A stretch of 64,000 nucleotides of DNA from Orobanche coerulescens. Its lineage: Eukaryota; Streptophyta; Magnoliopsida; Lamiales; Orobanchaceae. The notes under the pieces are model-generated. The model worked only from the letters and a program-made list of their open reading frames with translations. It had not been told where the DNA came from and ran no database searches. The position numbers and the translations under genes were made by a program. The DNA lies in assembly GCA_033398695.1 (NCBI GenBank), contig CM065814.1, positions 103,418,501 to 103,482,500 of the forward strand. Direction: 5' to 3'. Below, piece by piece: positions 10,536 to 21,495 of the stretch (its first letter is position 1; each line of letters starts with the position of its first letter).

Positions 10536-11324
10536 TTAGTTAACCATCCGGATACTCCGAAAGGTCCTTCCCATTTGGACCAAAGACGCCTGTATGGGTT
10601 TGGATTTTCTTGAGGACGAGATCGCCCACTTGAAATCTTCTTTCTCGACCTTTGAATTGAAGAACTTCTCGGCTCTCCTTTTGTGGATCGTGTTCTTCAT
10701 TTCGAGGTCACCGTCTTTCTTCAAGCATGTCTAGGTCGATTCGCCGGGCTACATCGTTGTCGGTCGTCATCTCTGTTCGGTTCGATGGTGAGGACGGCGA
10801 TCTCCGAAGGAATCACCGCTTCGCTCAAGGTAAGGGCGAACGGGTTTCGCGGTTGAATTGCGGGTCGTCGTCGGTAGGACCATAAAACGTCTGGGAGCTC
10901 GCCGCCCATCTTCCTTGCCTGGATTCGAGTCGTGCTTTGATCGTGTGTTTGAGGATCTTATTCACCGCCTCTACCGCCCGTTCGTCCGAGGGTGATAGGC
11001 GCCGAGAATAACCTTTTGACTCCCCACTTTTCACGAATGCATGACTTCTAAGCCGCCGAACTGTTTCCGTTGTCGGAGATGATGGCACAGGGCAAACCGA
11101 ATCGGCATATTATGTTTTTCCATATAAACTTGATCACTTGCTCTTGGCCGATCTTGTTGAGTGGTTCGGCCTCACCCATTTGGTGAAATAATCGACTTAA
11201 CGATGGCGAACTTACACCCGAGCCGTCGGCAAGGGAACTATAAGGTCGATGCCCCATTGCGCAAATGGCCAAGGGCTATACATGGAGGTGAGTCATTCGG
11301 GTGATAGTTTTATGTTGGGGCCCA
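10536..11324 (-). pseudogene. Tat integrase core and C-terminal part
   Basis: The integrase core inserts the element's cDNA. Minus-strand pieces in different frames give KFIWKNIICRFGLPCAIISD (the catalytic Asp region, about 11105-11165), AVEAVNKILKHTIKARLES (about 10920-10980), LPDVLWSYRR (about 10870-10900) and a C-terminal basic block ending near 10540. The order and spacing match a gypsy integrase, but single-base shifts split it into at least four frames. It would be non-functional as written. Compare the finding about sequence-error hotspots. Confidence 0.75.
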
Positions 11325-12104
11325 TTATCGACATCTATGACAAGATCTCGCATAAGCGATCGCATCTTTCCGTAGTGTTGGCCTGATAAATGATTGTCTG
11401 TTCGTCTTATGGTGTAGGGCTCGCACGACCGCGTGGTTCACACAAATCCCGTCATGGATTTCAGCTAAAACGAGCCGACCTTCCTCCTGTAATACACTTG
11501 AGGAGGGGGAAGGCCAAAGCTCGCTTGTAAAGCCGATCGTCAATAGGGTATACCCAGTCGCACGGCCGGAGTTGGCGAGCTTTAACACGGTCGCCGTGAC
11601 CGTTCCGTCTTTAAGTATTTGATGAACGGAGTCATCCAATTCTCTTCGGCGATGGCGACCGTGGTAACCAAGTTCCCTGTCGATCGCCGGCCTTGCCGAC
11701 TTTGTGATTTGGATGTTGGAGAAGTCGGCCGCCCCATCCGATGATGCTAGTTTGGAAAGTGCATCGGCACGGGAGTTGTGCTCTCTCGGGACTTGCTCGA
11801 TTAGTACTTCTTCAAATTTTGTGCACATTTCGGCGACCAGCTCTTGGTATTTGACCATCTGTTCGCCGCGTGCCTCATATTCCCCCTTGACTTGGTTCAC
11901 GACCAAAAGGGAGTCCATGTAGATATGGAGGCGTCGAACATCTAGGGCGAGGGCTAGATCAAGCCCGCCTACCAGAGCTTCGTATTCGGCCTCATTGTTG
12001 GTCGCACGAAAACCGAAACGCACGGCATTTGTGAAACTCTGACCGTCTGGGCTAATGAGGACAATCCCTGCCCCTGCTCTCGCATTGGTCGCCGAGCCAT
12101 CCAC
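11325..12104 (-). pseudogene. Tat second (archaeal-type) RNase H and integrase zinc-binding N-terminus
   Basis: The open frame of 259 codons begins with MDGSATNARAGAGIVLISPD, continues TNNEAEYEALVGG, MDSLLVVNQVKGEYEARG and ends its RNase H part with PREHNSRADALSKLAS. The Asp/Glu/Asp/Asp acid pattern is that of a full RNase HI fold, distinct from the ordinary retroelement RNase H encoded just upstream. The C-terminal part has the His-His-Cys-Cys region of integrase (HDGICVNHAVVRALHHKT ... CHRC). This duplicate RNase H is known from the plant Tat lineage. Its start overlaps the preceding frame by about 50 bp, which suggests one polyprotein with a frameshift. Confidence 0.88.
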
Positions 12105-12705
12105 GTATAATTTCAGCAGTCGGCCGACTGGCCTGACTGTGAGGGAACGTTAATTCCACCACGAAGTCCGCCAGAGCTTGGCCTTTGATCGCCGTGCGAG
12201 GAGCGTAAGTGATACCGTATTGTGCGATCTCCAGCGACCACTTGAGGAGTCGTCCGTTGGTGTCCGGTCGGTGCAGGACTTGTCTTAGGGGTAGAGTGGT
12301 TAGGACCTCCACCTGGTGATCGAAGAAGTAAGCTCTCAGTTTTCGTACACTCATGACAAGGGCATAGGCGATCTTCTCCAATGGTGTGTAACGTGTCTCG
12401 GCGTCGTGGAGCGCCTGGCTAACATAGTAGATCGGCAAGTGGGCTTGCCCCTCTGCTCGCACCAGAACGGCACTCAGTGCGACCTCCGAGGCCGCTAAGT
12501 AAAGGAATAATTTTTCACCGGGGATCGGCTTTGCGTGATCTCGGGGGTTGGATAGATATTCCTTTATTTTGGCGAATGCTATCTGGCTTTCTTTCGTCCA
12601 TGCGAACTTCTTGTTCTTGATGGTCGCGAAGAAAGGCTTGCTTTTATCGCCGAGCCGTGATATGAAACGGTTGAGGGCGGCTAGACAGCCTGTGAGGCGT
12701 TGCAC
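12052..12705 (-). pseudogene. Tat reverse transcriptase thumb / first RNase H
   Basis: The open frame covers the reverse-transcriptase tail (LTGCLAALNRFISRLGDKSKPFF) and the retroelement RNase H. Its first acidic motif is replaced in the usual gypsy way (LFLYLAASEVALSAVLVR). YYVSQALHDAETRYTPLEKI and a C-terminal block GQALADFVVE follow. In Tat elements this domain is thought to be partly superseded by the second RNase H. It continues from the broken reverse transcriptase at 12836-13345 and runs into the second RNase H. Confidence 0.85.
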
Positions 12706-12835
12706 TGCTTGATGTTCCGCGGTTCCCGCATGTCAAGGATCGCTCGTATCTTGGCGGGTTCGCCTCGATCCCCTTTGGCTCACTATGTGCCCCAAGAACT
12801 TCCTGAGCCCACCCCGAAGTTGCATTTCTTGGGGT

Positions 12836-13345
12836 TCACTTCATGTTAAACTTCTCAAGGATGGCGAACGTCTCGGCAAGATCGTTGAGGTGATCTTCCT
12901 TCTTGAGGCTTTTGACCACGATATCGTCAATGTAGACCTCCATGGTCTTGCCGATCTGATCGGCGAACATCCCGTTGACTAATCGCCGTAGGTCGCCTCG
13001 CGTTTTCAAGCCGAACGGCATTCGACCCAAAAGTATATGTCTTTTTCGTGTGGAAAGATGTGTGTTTTATGTCTTCCTCTGCCATCGGGATTTGATGATA
13101 TCCGCGAAGGCATCCATAAACGACATCATTTCGCAACTGCCGTGCTATCGACCGGATGATCGATATGAGGCATTGGGAAGTGATCTTTTGGACATGCCGC
13201 TGAGGTCGGTGAAGTCTATGCATAATCTCCAGGAGCCATCGGCTTTTTGACGAGCACCGCGTTGGCGACCCACCGTGGTTCGTCCGTCGCTACTCCGATC
13301 ACCGTTGTTGAGTAACTTCGGACTTCTATGTCGAGCGCTGCGTAT
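12836..13345 (-). pseudogene. Tat reverse transcriptase palm and fingers
   Basis: Minus-strand fragments give LRGYHQIPMAEEDIKHTSF (motif A neighbourhood, whose Asp-containing first half is garbled), RMPFGLK and the catalytic VYIDDIVVKS (about 12905-12935). Together they identify a gypsy reverse transcriptase with the YIDD variant. At least three frameshifts occur within 400 bp, a much higher density than in the following RNase H. Confidence 0.8.
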
Positions 13346-13361
13346 TTCTCGACCGAACTTC

Positions 13362-14246
13362 CTACGCTCGGTGAACAGGTTTCATTGCCGGTCGATCTTC
13401 GATAATGGCGGCGTGTTCGGGACTTATGCCAACCATATCTTGATGCGACCGTGCAAAGACACCGATGTTCTTACGTAGCAAGTTGATCGATCTCCCTTTA
13501 ATTCGCGTCGATGCTCGCGCCGATCCGTACTCCCGCTCGATGATCCGGATCCATCGTAATGCTTTCCAACTCTTCGACAGAACGGTCGCCTCGCTTGGTA
13601 CGATCTCCTGACTCGGTCCTTGGATCGATGTCGAGACTCGCTCGAAACCGATCCTTGGCTCGATGTCGTCCGTCGATCGATGAGAGATGGCGTCCTCGAG
13701 TCGGGTTGGTACGGTCTCGTGCTCGCCGATCTCCATGGGTTGATCGTCGGTCGCTTCAATGTGACATACAAGACGGGAAGTGTTGAAAGAATTAACAACA
13801 TAGGAGTAACTCAAACATCTCTTTGCCATTAGCCGATCTCCTTTACAAGACCGACCGTCCCATCGGCGTGGGGAATTTGATACAAGAAAGAAAGATGAGG
13901 CGACCGCCTCAAAAGTTTCTAAAAAGGGGCGACCTAGGAACCCATTATAGATGCCGGGCCTATCTATGATTACAAAGCTCGGGTTCCTAGTAATCCTAAC
14001 CTTGGGATCATAAAAGCATATTAGCTCGACGGAGAGCTTGATCCTCCCGTAGGCTCGATCGTGTTGTCGCCGAACCCTTGAAGCACGGTGTCGAAAGGCT
14101 TGATGAATTTGATCGGGTTGCCGAGTTGGTCTAGGCGGATTTGAATATGATGTTGCAAAACTCCCATTGTCGACCAACACGCGATCGACCGTCTTCCCAA
14201 GGATGCAAGCGGAGATCACTAGTGCATCCTCTTTGGGACATTGCAC
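13362..14246 (-). pseudogene. Tat aspartic protease region and linker to reverse transcriptase
   Basis: The N-terminal segment DALVISACILGKTVDRVLVDNGS is the retropepsin-like core, with Asp-Asn-Gly-Ser in place of the usual Asp-Ser/Thr-Gly; DNGS is common in plant gypsy elements. It cleaves the polyprotein. Downstream text (LLRKNIGVFARSHQDMVGI, EDRPAMKPVHRA) matches the usual region just before the reverse transcriptase. The open frame spans 294 codons, but the segment after DNGS appears shifted. Confidence 0.7.
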
Positions 14247-14464
14247 TCCTTCCTGTCCTTGTTGGAAAAGGTGATGAGCGCGTCTCTAGAGATGGTCGGC
14301 CCGAGGTACTACAACATGGACTCGTGAATGCCCTCGGCTCGGCTTTTCGCTTCTGTTTGACAAGGTGGAAACCGGGAAAGGCCCCGAGGCTCCCACCTCT
14401 GCTTGGAGCATGTTGATCCGACCGCCGGGGTTGATCGGAGGGATCGATTCATCAGTACTCCGGC

Positions 14465-16124
14465 TCATGCTCGATCTGGCGATCGGATTGGGAGGAATTC
14501 TCTCGCTCGGTCGGGCGTCGCGCCTCCGGCTCTTTCCGTCCCGGGTTCTCGCTTGGTGATCAAATTATCCAGCTTGCCTTCCTCAAACGCGAGCCGCCCG
14601 AGGAGGTCGCGGCATTGGCTAGTGTTGTGGCCGGGACTCTTATGATAGGCACAGAATTTGCTGCGGTCTAGATGACCGTGGTCCCTTATCGGCTTTGGCT
14701 TGGAAAGCCACTCGCGACCCTTGATCGCGTTGAAGATGTGGGCCGGAGATAAGTTGAGGTTGTGAAGAAGGTGGACCTCTACATCCTCGAAGGCTTTGAA
14801 CTCGCCAGGCGGCTTGGCGACCGCCTTTCTGGGCTTGGCGACCGTCTTCTTCTGGACATGGGAAGGTGCTTTCCCTTCTTCGGACTGTCCCTCGTCCAGG
14901 CGGAGCGAGAGCATTTTCTGCCTGGCCAGATAATCGGCGGCTCTGACGCGGAACGCTGTATAGGTCGGTGGAAAATCTTTTGTGAGGTGCCTGAACATGG
15001 GCGATCGTCCGTGGAATCCGTTCAGGACTGCGTGATGAGCGATCTCGTCGCTGACGGGCTCACCGGTGAGGACTATCTCGTCCACCCGGTCGATATAATC
15101 CTCATCCGATTCATCCTTCCCCTGCCTGATTTTCATCATGCGGTGGGGACCTTCCGGGCGAGCGACTTTGGCGGCGAAGTATGATGTGAAGTCGTTCGCC
15201 AGCTTCTCAAAGCAATTGATTGAGCGAGATGGTAGCGAGATGTACCACCTGTGGGCGAGATCGCCCAGAGTTAGCGGGAACATACGACATTTTGTCGCAT
15301 CCGAAGCTCCGCATCCAGTCATGTAGATCCGGAATTTGCTTAAGTGGGTTCCCGGATCCGTTCTCCCCTCGTACAGAGGTGTTTGTGGGGGATTGATCGT
15401 TGATTGGACTGGAGCGATCTCGATCTGGACCGCGAGTGGCTCATTTAGCCCAGCGATCGGTCTCCTGGCGTTTGCCCCAATTTCTAGGAGCGTCTTCATC
15501 TCGTCGAGCTGGCGTTGCATAGCGGCGATCGCTGTCGCCTGACTGCTCGCCGATTGGCTCTCAGACTGCGAACCAAGGCGATCGTGTACTGATCCCCTAG
15601 CTCCGTGGTGAATGACGATCTCCCTGCCAGAGGGTTCCCTTCTTGGGCGAGCAGGGGCTCGTTGACCGGTCTGTCTCTTGGGAGTCGGATAAGCCGAACT
15701 CCTGGTAAAGGATTCAGATATCGATGTCTCATTGGGGCCTCGAGTGCCCTGGCCGCCATGAGGATCGCTCCTAGGCGGTGAAGACGGAATCGTCCCGCCT
15801 CACGAGAGCCTTCTCCGGCTCGGGGCTTTCTGTCGATTTCTCAACATAGATCCCCTTGAGCTTAGTTTGCTTGCCGGCGGCCGGCCGACGGGTGATGGTA
15901 GGCGTATCGCGGGCCCTCTGCCGTTCCTCGAGGATGGCTATAGCCTCCTCAACTGCTCCATGTCTGAACCGGGCCGAGTGAGAGGCTAGAACCGTCCCTC
16001 GGGGCGGGAGTGAGAGCCTAGCGTCGCCACGGCCGCCTTCCGCCGTGGGCCGGGATTCGGTCCTCGCGGAATAAGATTTCCGCGGATCTCGAGTGGCCCT
16101 CTTGGAGGTTGTTGCTGATGTCAT
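14465..16124 (-). pseudogene. Tat gag (capsid / nucleocapsid)
   Basis: Three consecutive frames make up gag: 15771-16124 (start MTSATTSKRA, about 130 nt from the 5' LTR), 15496-15759, and 14465-15520. The last contains the retrotransposon-gag core (PLYEGRTDPGTHLSKFRIYM, FPLTLGDLAHRWYISLPSRS, IRQGKDESDEDYIDRVDE) and a zinc-knuckle-like C-x2-H-type motif FCAYHKSPGHNTSQC near its end. Gag forms the particle that packages element RNA. It is interrupted by a stop near 15771 and a shift near 15510. The same gag occurs, shortened, at 48943-50187. Confidence 0.85.
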
Positions 16125-16230
16125 TTTCTGATGGTTTTTCTATTGAAGAACAGTGAGTGTTTCTTCAAGTATATGTCCGGAGAACAGTGAGTGTTCTTCG
16201 AGACGGTAGGAATAAAAATGAAGGTTTAGA

Positions 16231-16250
16231 TTGCCCTTCTTCTAGCGCCA
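16231..16250 (-). promoter_or_regulatory. Primer-binding site of the Tat element
   Basis: Two bases inside the 5' LTR edge the minus strand begins TGGCGCTAGAAGAAGGGC. A TGG start immediately after the LTR is the signature of a tRNA primer site. It is not the initiator-Met site used by the copia elements and element F in this window. The matching tRNA was not identified. The deleted relative at 46946-51441 has the same site (TGGCGCTAGAAGAAGGGG, 50275 downward). Confidence 0.7.
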
Positions 16251-16252
16251 AT

Positions 16253-17213
16253 TGTTGTTACCCAAAATATTATCCTAGATAGTATTGCCGAACGATCGAG
16301 TAACAAACAAAATGCGAGAACACTTCCGTGGGAAAATAGATAACACAAGATTTGCCGGGTTGTTAGTCCCGGGCTTGAATGCTCTCGCGAGATGTTATTA
16401 ATAAATATACTTGTCAGTACAAATATTAATGTTAGAATCTAATACAATGAGTGTAAAAGCTTCTAGTTATCTAGGCTTTAGAGCGCGTAGATTGCCTAAG
16501 AACCGGATGGATGAATCATGAGTTCTTGCTTGGAATTTATGATGAATGTGTGTGAATATCACTATGAATATGTTAGTGCTTGCCAAAAGAGCCTTTTGTT
16601 CTCTCTTTGGTGTGTATTTTGCACTTAATTTGTGGTAGGATCCGTTTTTTTTGGCCGCAACAGTGAGTTCTCTATTTATAGGGGGCTAAGTAGTTGGGAT
16701 CCCTCAGGCGATCGCGGGCGATCGCCGTTTACTATCTTAAAATACACGGCCGATCGTCCCGTCACGTGGGCCTGTTCCTCTGAGGTCCGAGGTTGCAGTT
16801 GGAGGGCAGCTGGGTGGACCAATGGGAAGCCAGCACGCGTCGCGAGTCATTTGTCCCGAGGAGGGTCCACTACGTACCTTTCGGCGGCCTTGTCGGTAGG
16901 TGCGGTAGGTGACAGGCTGGGGTCAATGATCCTTTTTGTTGGTATCCTGTGAAGATCCGCGGGTGGGCCATCGTCCAAGATTCGGTCTTCGACGACTTTG
17001 ACGGACGCTGGATCCCCACGTGGCATGAGACGATCGCCTCTGATCCGTTAGACAAAGACGATCGCCAGGTATCGAAAGACGATCGCTGGTTACCAAAAGA
17101 CGATCGCTATATTATGCCGGACTTTAGGTGTTCGTCCGGAGTTTGGCTTCTATGGTTGACTTTTCAGGGAGGTCGCCGATCGCCTATCGCGGCGAATTAA
17201 TCGTCGCACAACA
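16253..17213 (-). repeat. Tat element 5' LTR
   Basis: The LTR is 961 bp and ends TGTTGTTACCC and GCACAACA, flanked by GGTAT (17214-17218). The minus-strand TATA box is at 16672-16680. U3 holds the same GATCGC palindromes and AGACGATCGC repeats as the left LTR (about 17027-17112). Differences between the two LTRs are few outside CAG/CTG/CCG sites, which suggests a fairly recent insertion. Confidence 0.92.
16672..16680 (-). promoter_or_regulatory. TATA box in Tat 5' LTR
   Basis: Minus-strand TATAAATAG is identical in context to 5739-5747. This copy would drive the element's full-length transcript toward gag. Confidence 0.65.
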
Positions 17214-17218
17214 GGTAT

Positions 17219-18003
17219 CTCATAACAGAGAATGATGACGTATCGATCATAGATGATGAGCCTAGTACCTATACAAAAACTGCTTCAGGAAGGGCTAGAG
17301 GACATTAAGTCAGAGATGCAGTCCATGTATGACAATCAAGTTTGGAACTTGATAGATCCACCTGAGGGTGTTAAAACTATTGGGATCTTCAAAAATAAGA
17401 AAGACATGGATGATAATCTGCAAGCCTATAAAGCTAGATTAGTGGTAAAAGTTTATAGACAGATTCATGGTGTTGACTATGATGAGACTTTTTCGCCGGT
17501 AGTCATGCTTAAATCAACTAAAATTTTATTTGACATTGTCGCATACTATGATTATGAAATATGGCAAATGGATGTTACAACATTTCTTAATGGAAACTTA
17601 CTCGACTATGTGTACATGACACAACCCGGGGGTTTTGTTCATCCAGAAAATTCTAAAAAGGTTTGCAAGTTTCAAAGATCCATTTATGGGTTGAAGCAGG
17701 CTTCTTGGAGCTGGAATCTTCGTTTTGATGAAACTGTCAAAGGTTTTGAGTTTATTCAAAATGAATATGACCATGTGTATACAAGAAGGTTAGTGGGAGC
17801 ATAGTTATTTTCCTAGTCTTATATGTAGATGACATATTACTCATTGGAAATGACATACTCACCTTGCAGACAGTCAAGACTTGGTTGGGAAGTTGTTTCG
17901 CAATGAAAGACTCAGGAGAAGCTGCTTACATTCTTGGGATAAAAATCTATAGAGATAGATCAAAGAGAATGATTTATCCGAGTCATAGTACCTACATTAA
18001 CAA
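17219..18003 (+). pseudogene. Copia D reverse transcriptase remnant
   Basis: The open frame 17253-17804 carries the start of a copia reverse transcriptase: MYDNQVWNLIDPPEGVKTIG, YKARLVVKVYRQIHGVDYDE, and motif A as WQMDVTTFLNGN (Asp kept, one codon lost relative to the sister copy family). SIYGLKQAS follows. The YVDD box (17822-17833) lies in the next frame. It joins the integrase part at 5309 across the Tat insertion. The sequence stops matching copia A at about 18003 and the polyprotein is lost from there. Confidence 0.85.
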
Positions 18004-19057
18004 TAGAGAGTGTCTAGATACTTTGGGTTATATCTTCTATTCCTGTAGGGTCACAATGTGGTTCATCAAATAATACATGGATGGATTCCTCTTATTATCA
18101 GCTTACTTTCATTAAATATCCTCAAAGCTTTGCTGACAAAAGAGTAACCAACAAAAATACCTTATCAGACTTTTCGTTGAAGGTCTTCAGTTGATCCTTT
18201 CCATTATTGAGCACGTAACACCTGCATCCAAAAATATGAAAGTATGCAACCATTGGGGTTTTGTTATTTCATACCTCATGTGCTATTTTGTTGTGATGCT
18301 TGTTAATCATATAGCTGTTTTGTGTATATCATGCTATATTTGTTACTTCTCCCCATAAACACTGCGATACTTTGCTTGCGGCTAACATGGTCCTTGTTTC
18401 TTCTTTCAGCATCCTGTTTATATGCTCGGCAACACTATTTTGTTGAGGAGTCCGGTCTGCTGAGTATTCGTGTTGTATGTCATTGTCCGCATAGTATTGC
18501 TCTATAAAGCGATTTGTGAATTATGTGTCTCTGTCGGAATGAATGGATACGATACCCAACCCTTTCTCATTCTATAGCTTTTTCAAGTGCTCTAGCAACT
18601 TTGTGATGGTATCTTTCTTCTTATTCAAAAAGATGGTCCAAGCATACCTGGAGAAATCGTAAACAATAACGAGACAGTATTTCTTACCTCCCAAACTTAC
18701 AGGGTCTATAGGGCCATAGAGGTCCATGTGTAGCATATCCAGTACCCTATGGGAGGAAATATATGACTTGCTCTTTAGGGTGGTCTTAACTTGCTTGCCT
18801 TTCTGACAGGGTCCATAAACACTGTTTTTATGAAACGACATATCGTGCAAGCCTTTATCCATTCTCTATCGAGCAAGCTCGTTAATGGTCTTCAAGTTGA
18901 TGTGCGACATCCTTTTGTGCCATAGCCAGCTTTGATCTGCAGTGCCTTTTGGAACAAAACATGGAATAATGGAGATTGTGGGCTTCCAGTCAGCAATATA
19001 CATATTACATGACCGGCTTCCTGTAAGTACGACTTGCTTGGTCTTGATGTCCTTCAA
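18004..19057 (-). pseudogene. Sirevirus-like integrase
   Basis: Minus-strand reading gives the pre-integrase block WLWHKRMSHINLKTINELAR, then SVYGPCQKGKQ, where the first Cys of the zinc-binding pair appears as Tyr. HMDLYGPI (first catalytic Asp), YDFSRYAWTIFL and a region around 18500 with HSDRD-like text follow. The segment YFHIFGCRCYVLNNGKDQLK (about 18160-18230) is the typical post-integrase segment. Several stops and shifts are present. It is truncated at 18004. Confidence 0.78.
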
Positions 19058-19560
19058 CCTACAGTGATCTACATAGAATTTGATCGAGAATTGTTTATCA
19101 CATAACTGGCTAATACTAAGTAAATTATACTATAGTCCTTCAACATAGGCTACGTCGGTGACTTTAAACTTTTCTACAAGCAGGGTTCCTTTCCCTCTTG
19201 TTCTTCTTTTGACTTTGTCACCGAATCGTACCTTTGGACCACAACCTTCTACATAATCCAACAGCTTGCTGATATCTCCTGTCATGTGCCGAGAACATTC
19301 GCTATCAAAGTATCAGATGTCCTTCTACTTGATGTCCTATAATCAAAGAAATTAAGTAGATTTAGGTCCCCTTTGATTTTTGGTTCCATAGTTGTTAGCG
19401 CCTTTTGGTACCCAAATTTGCCTGGTAGCAATTGGTTTTTGCTGTAGTTTACTTTTGATCCTGTTTTGCGATATTTACGTGGGACAGGCAAGTTGTCGTT
19501 GTAATCCTGATTATTATGCATGTAAAATCTAGGGTTTTGGTTCCGGTACGGTTGCCGTCT
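19058..19560 (-). pseudogene. Sirevirus-like protease / gag-pol linker remnant
   Basis: Minus-strand segments include HMTGDISKLLDYVEGCG (about 19230-19290), the stretch following the protease active site in copia elements, with the expected Asp-Ser-Gly distorted. The basic linker HNNQDYNDNLPVPRKYRKTG lies further upstream (19450-19521). The frame is broken several times. Confidence 0.6.
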
Positions 19561-21250
19561 TGAAGGGGGACCATTTTATTTGGCCTCAAAGATTGCCTTC
19601 TAGGTTTTCGGTTGGATTCTCAGATCTGTTGGTGGTGGAACTACGCTGCAGCCTACTTCCTGAATGGATATCGGGGTTCCTGTATCCAGTATCTAGGTTC
19701 ACTGTACTGTTGGTAGTACTGTGGTGCATACCTTTATGGATGGTTGCTGGCGCTGTTGGTATGCCCGGGGAGCATACTATTGGTGATTAGCATTGCATCT
19801 TATAGGTCTGGGAGGCTAGGGTTTCTGCTGCTTATGATAGGAACTTGGGAGCGGAATCACAGCCTTTGTTGTCTAAGGTAGGGTAGTTGTAACCTTTACG
19901 GGACTCGGTGCCTCTTTGGGTTCAGGAATGGGTTCTACTCCCTTGACAAACACCATACTATACTTTCCCTTGTGGGAGAATGACTCATATTCTGAGCCAC
20001 GTTTATTGTGGGCATGCTGCCCAGTGCTTAGAATGTCTTCCATCCTTTTAGATGATTTTTCAAATGATTTAAGGATGTTCTCGAGTTCTCCTTATTGTTT
20101 CTCGAGAATTTGAATTTTAGCTTCTAGCAAAGCATAATCATTTGTCTTGCAAATATTATGAGATTTTACCTCGTTTAGTTCTGTTGCAAGTTGATGATTG
20201 CTTTTTATGAGTTTTTCTTGGGTAATTTTGTTGTTTTCACCATCTAAAGACATGTTTTCATAATTGTTCTTTAGCAGATCATTTTCATCTTTAGCTCTAA
20301 GTTTAAAATGGCGAGCTGTATTTTTTCCTATTTGAGCATCTCGTGGGCTTTCTGAATGGTTTTAAACTCATTCATCAAATTTTCAAAATTATGCGATGCA
20401 TTGATAAGAATAGTTGAGGTTGAGCTTACCTCATAATTGTTGTCATCACCATCTTTTCTTCTTTGGCCATAAAGCACATATGCTTTATCCTCTATTTCAT
20501 CGTAGGAGGAATCACTGTCAGTGATTGCTTGTAGGCACTCCTCGATCTTGGTTGATGCGGGCGAGGCTTCTGATTCTCCAATCAGGGCCTTGAGCTTATT
20601 ATGCCAAATGTGTCTTTTCTCATCCTTCTCTTGTTGCTCGGCTTCGGACAATTTTTGTACTTTGGGATGAGGACACTTGTTCGCATAATGTCTTGGTTTC
20701 CTGCAGTTGTAACACAAGTTAGAATCTCCTGGCTTGGCCCTGTATGAGGACTTTCCTTATTTCTTGATGAACTTCTGGAATTTATGCATGAGCAGGGCCA
20801 TATCATCTTGCGACAGGATGTCATCGTCGTTGTCTGCTGCCCTGCATGCGGATTTTGATGTGCTGGGTGCGGAACTATATCTCCTGTCACATACAACAGC
20901 CAGTGTTGTAGTCTTGGCAGGTGACTCTTCTGCCTTCTCTCTCCTGTGAATGTCATACTCAAACGCCTTGATGTCAGAAAAGAGATCAAAAGTAGATGTG
21001 TCATTAAGATTACAAGACACACGCATAGCTGGGTATTAATGTCCCATCGGGCAGGGAGTGATCTAAAGATTTTAAAAATTCTCTCCTTTCCGGTATTCAC
21101 TTTACTCAATTCTTCAAGTTCACCGACAATGCCAGTAAATATGAGGTCAATCTCCTCAAGCGTCTCGGAAGATTTTATTTCAAAAGATTCGAATTGCTGA
21201 GTTAATTTGGAAATTTTCTTTTCTGTCGAGAGCTCAGTTCCCTGGAAAAT
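19561..21250 (-). pseudogene. Sirevirus-like gag with zinc knuckle and coiled-coil
   Basis: The open frames 20582-21271 and 20328-20717 give a gag core (QQFESFEIKSSETLEEIDLI ... RIFKIFRSLPARWD) and a classic CX2CX4HX4C zinc knuckle, CYNCRKPRHYANKC (about 20670-20715). Beyond the knuckle the minus strand reads as a long heptad-rich, Lys/Glu/Asn-rich stretch (about 19980-20330), in keeping with the coiled-coil of Sirevirus gag. It is cut at 21250 by element F and resumes at 30528. Confidence 0.78.
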
Positions 21251-21495
21251 TGTAATATCCGGAATTTCCACTACTATTGTTTAAGATTATTTTATTCGAG
21301 TTATGTTGTACAGCGTGGAATCTGTACAGTATGGGTAAAATAATTGAAGGACCAAGACATCTGTATTGGTATAATTGTCGTACTTGGTCGACAATTGGAT
21401 GTAAGAAGTATATGTATTCAGTATGCCGTATGTTCGTATTCTGCATGTTGAGACGATTGGACAAGAATAGCTGAAAATGGCTAAGTGTAACATTA

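Larger units (their letters stand above)
5315..17213 (-). mobile_element. Complete Ty3/gypsy Tat-type retrotransposon with dual RNase H and antisense gene
   Basis: This 11.9-kb element is oriented on the minus strand and bounded by LTRs of 953 and 961 bp (TGTTGTTACCC...GCACAACA). The 5-bp target duplication GGTAT is perfect. Reading leftward the order is 5' LTR (16253-17213), primer site, gag, protease, reverse transcriptase, RNase H, a second archaeal-type RNase H, integrase, a long non-pol region, purine tract (about 6268-6282) and 3' LTR (5315-6267). The second RNase H before integrase is the hallmark of the Tat lineage. The 4.3-kb region between integrase and the 3' LTR carries an antisense gene. 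Most pol domains contain frameshifts. Confidence 0.93.
4467..18003 (+). mobile_element. Copia element D remnant, split by the Tat element
   Basis: Two pieces of one copia polyprotein, 4467-5309 (integrase and its C-terminal extension) and 17219-18003 (reverse transcriptase), lie either side of the Tat insertion and are in the right order and orientation. The duplicated GGTAT (5310-5314 and 17214-17218) marks that insertion. Copia D is cut on the left by the gypsy E LTR. On the right it ends abruptly at about 18003, where an oppositely oriented Sirevirus-like integrase begins. No LTR of D is present. Confidence 0.8.
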
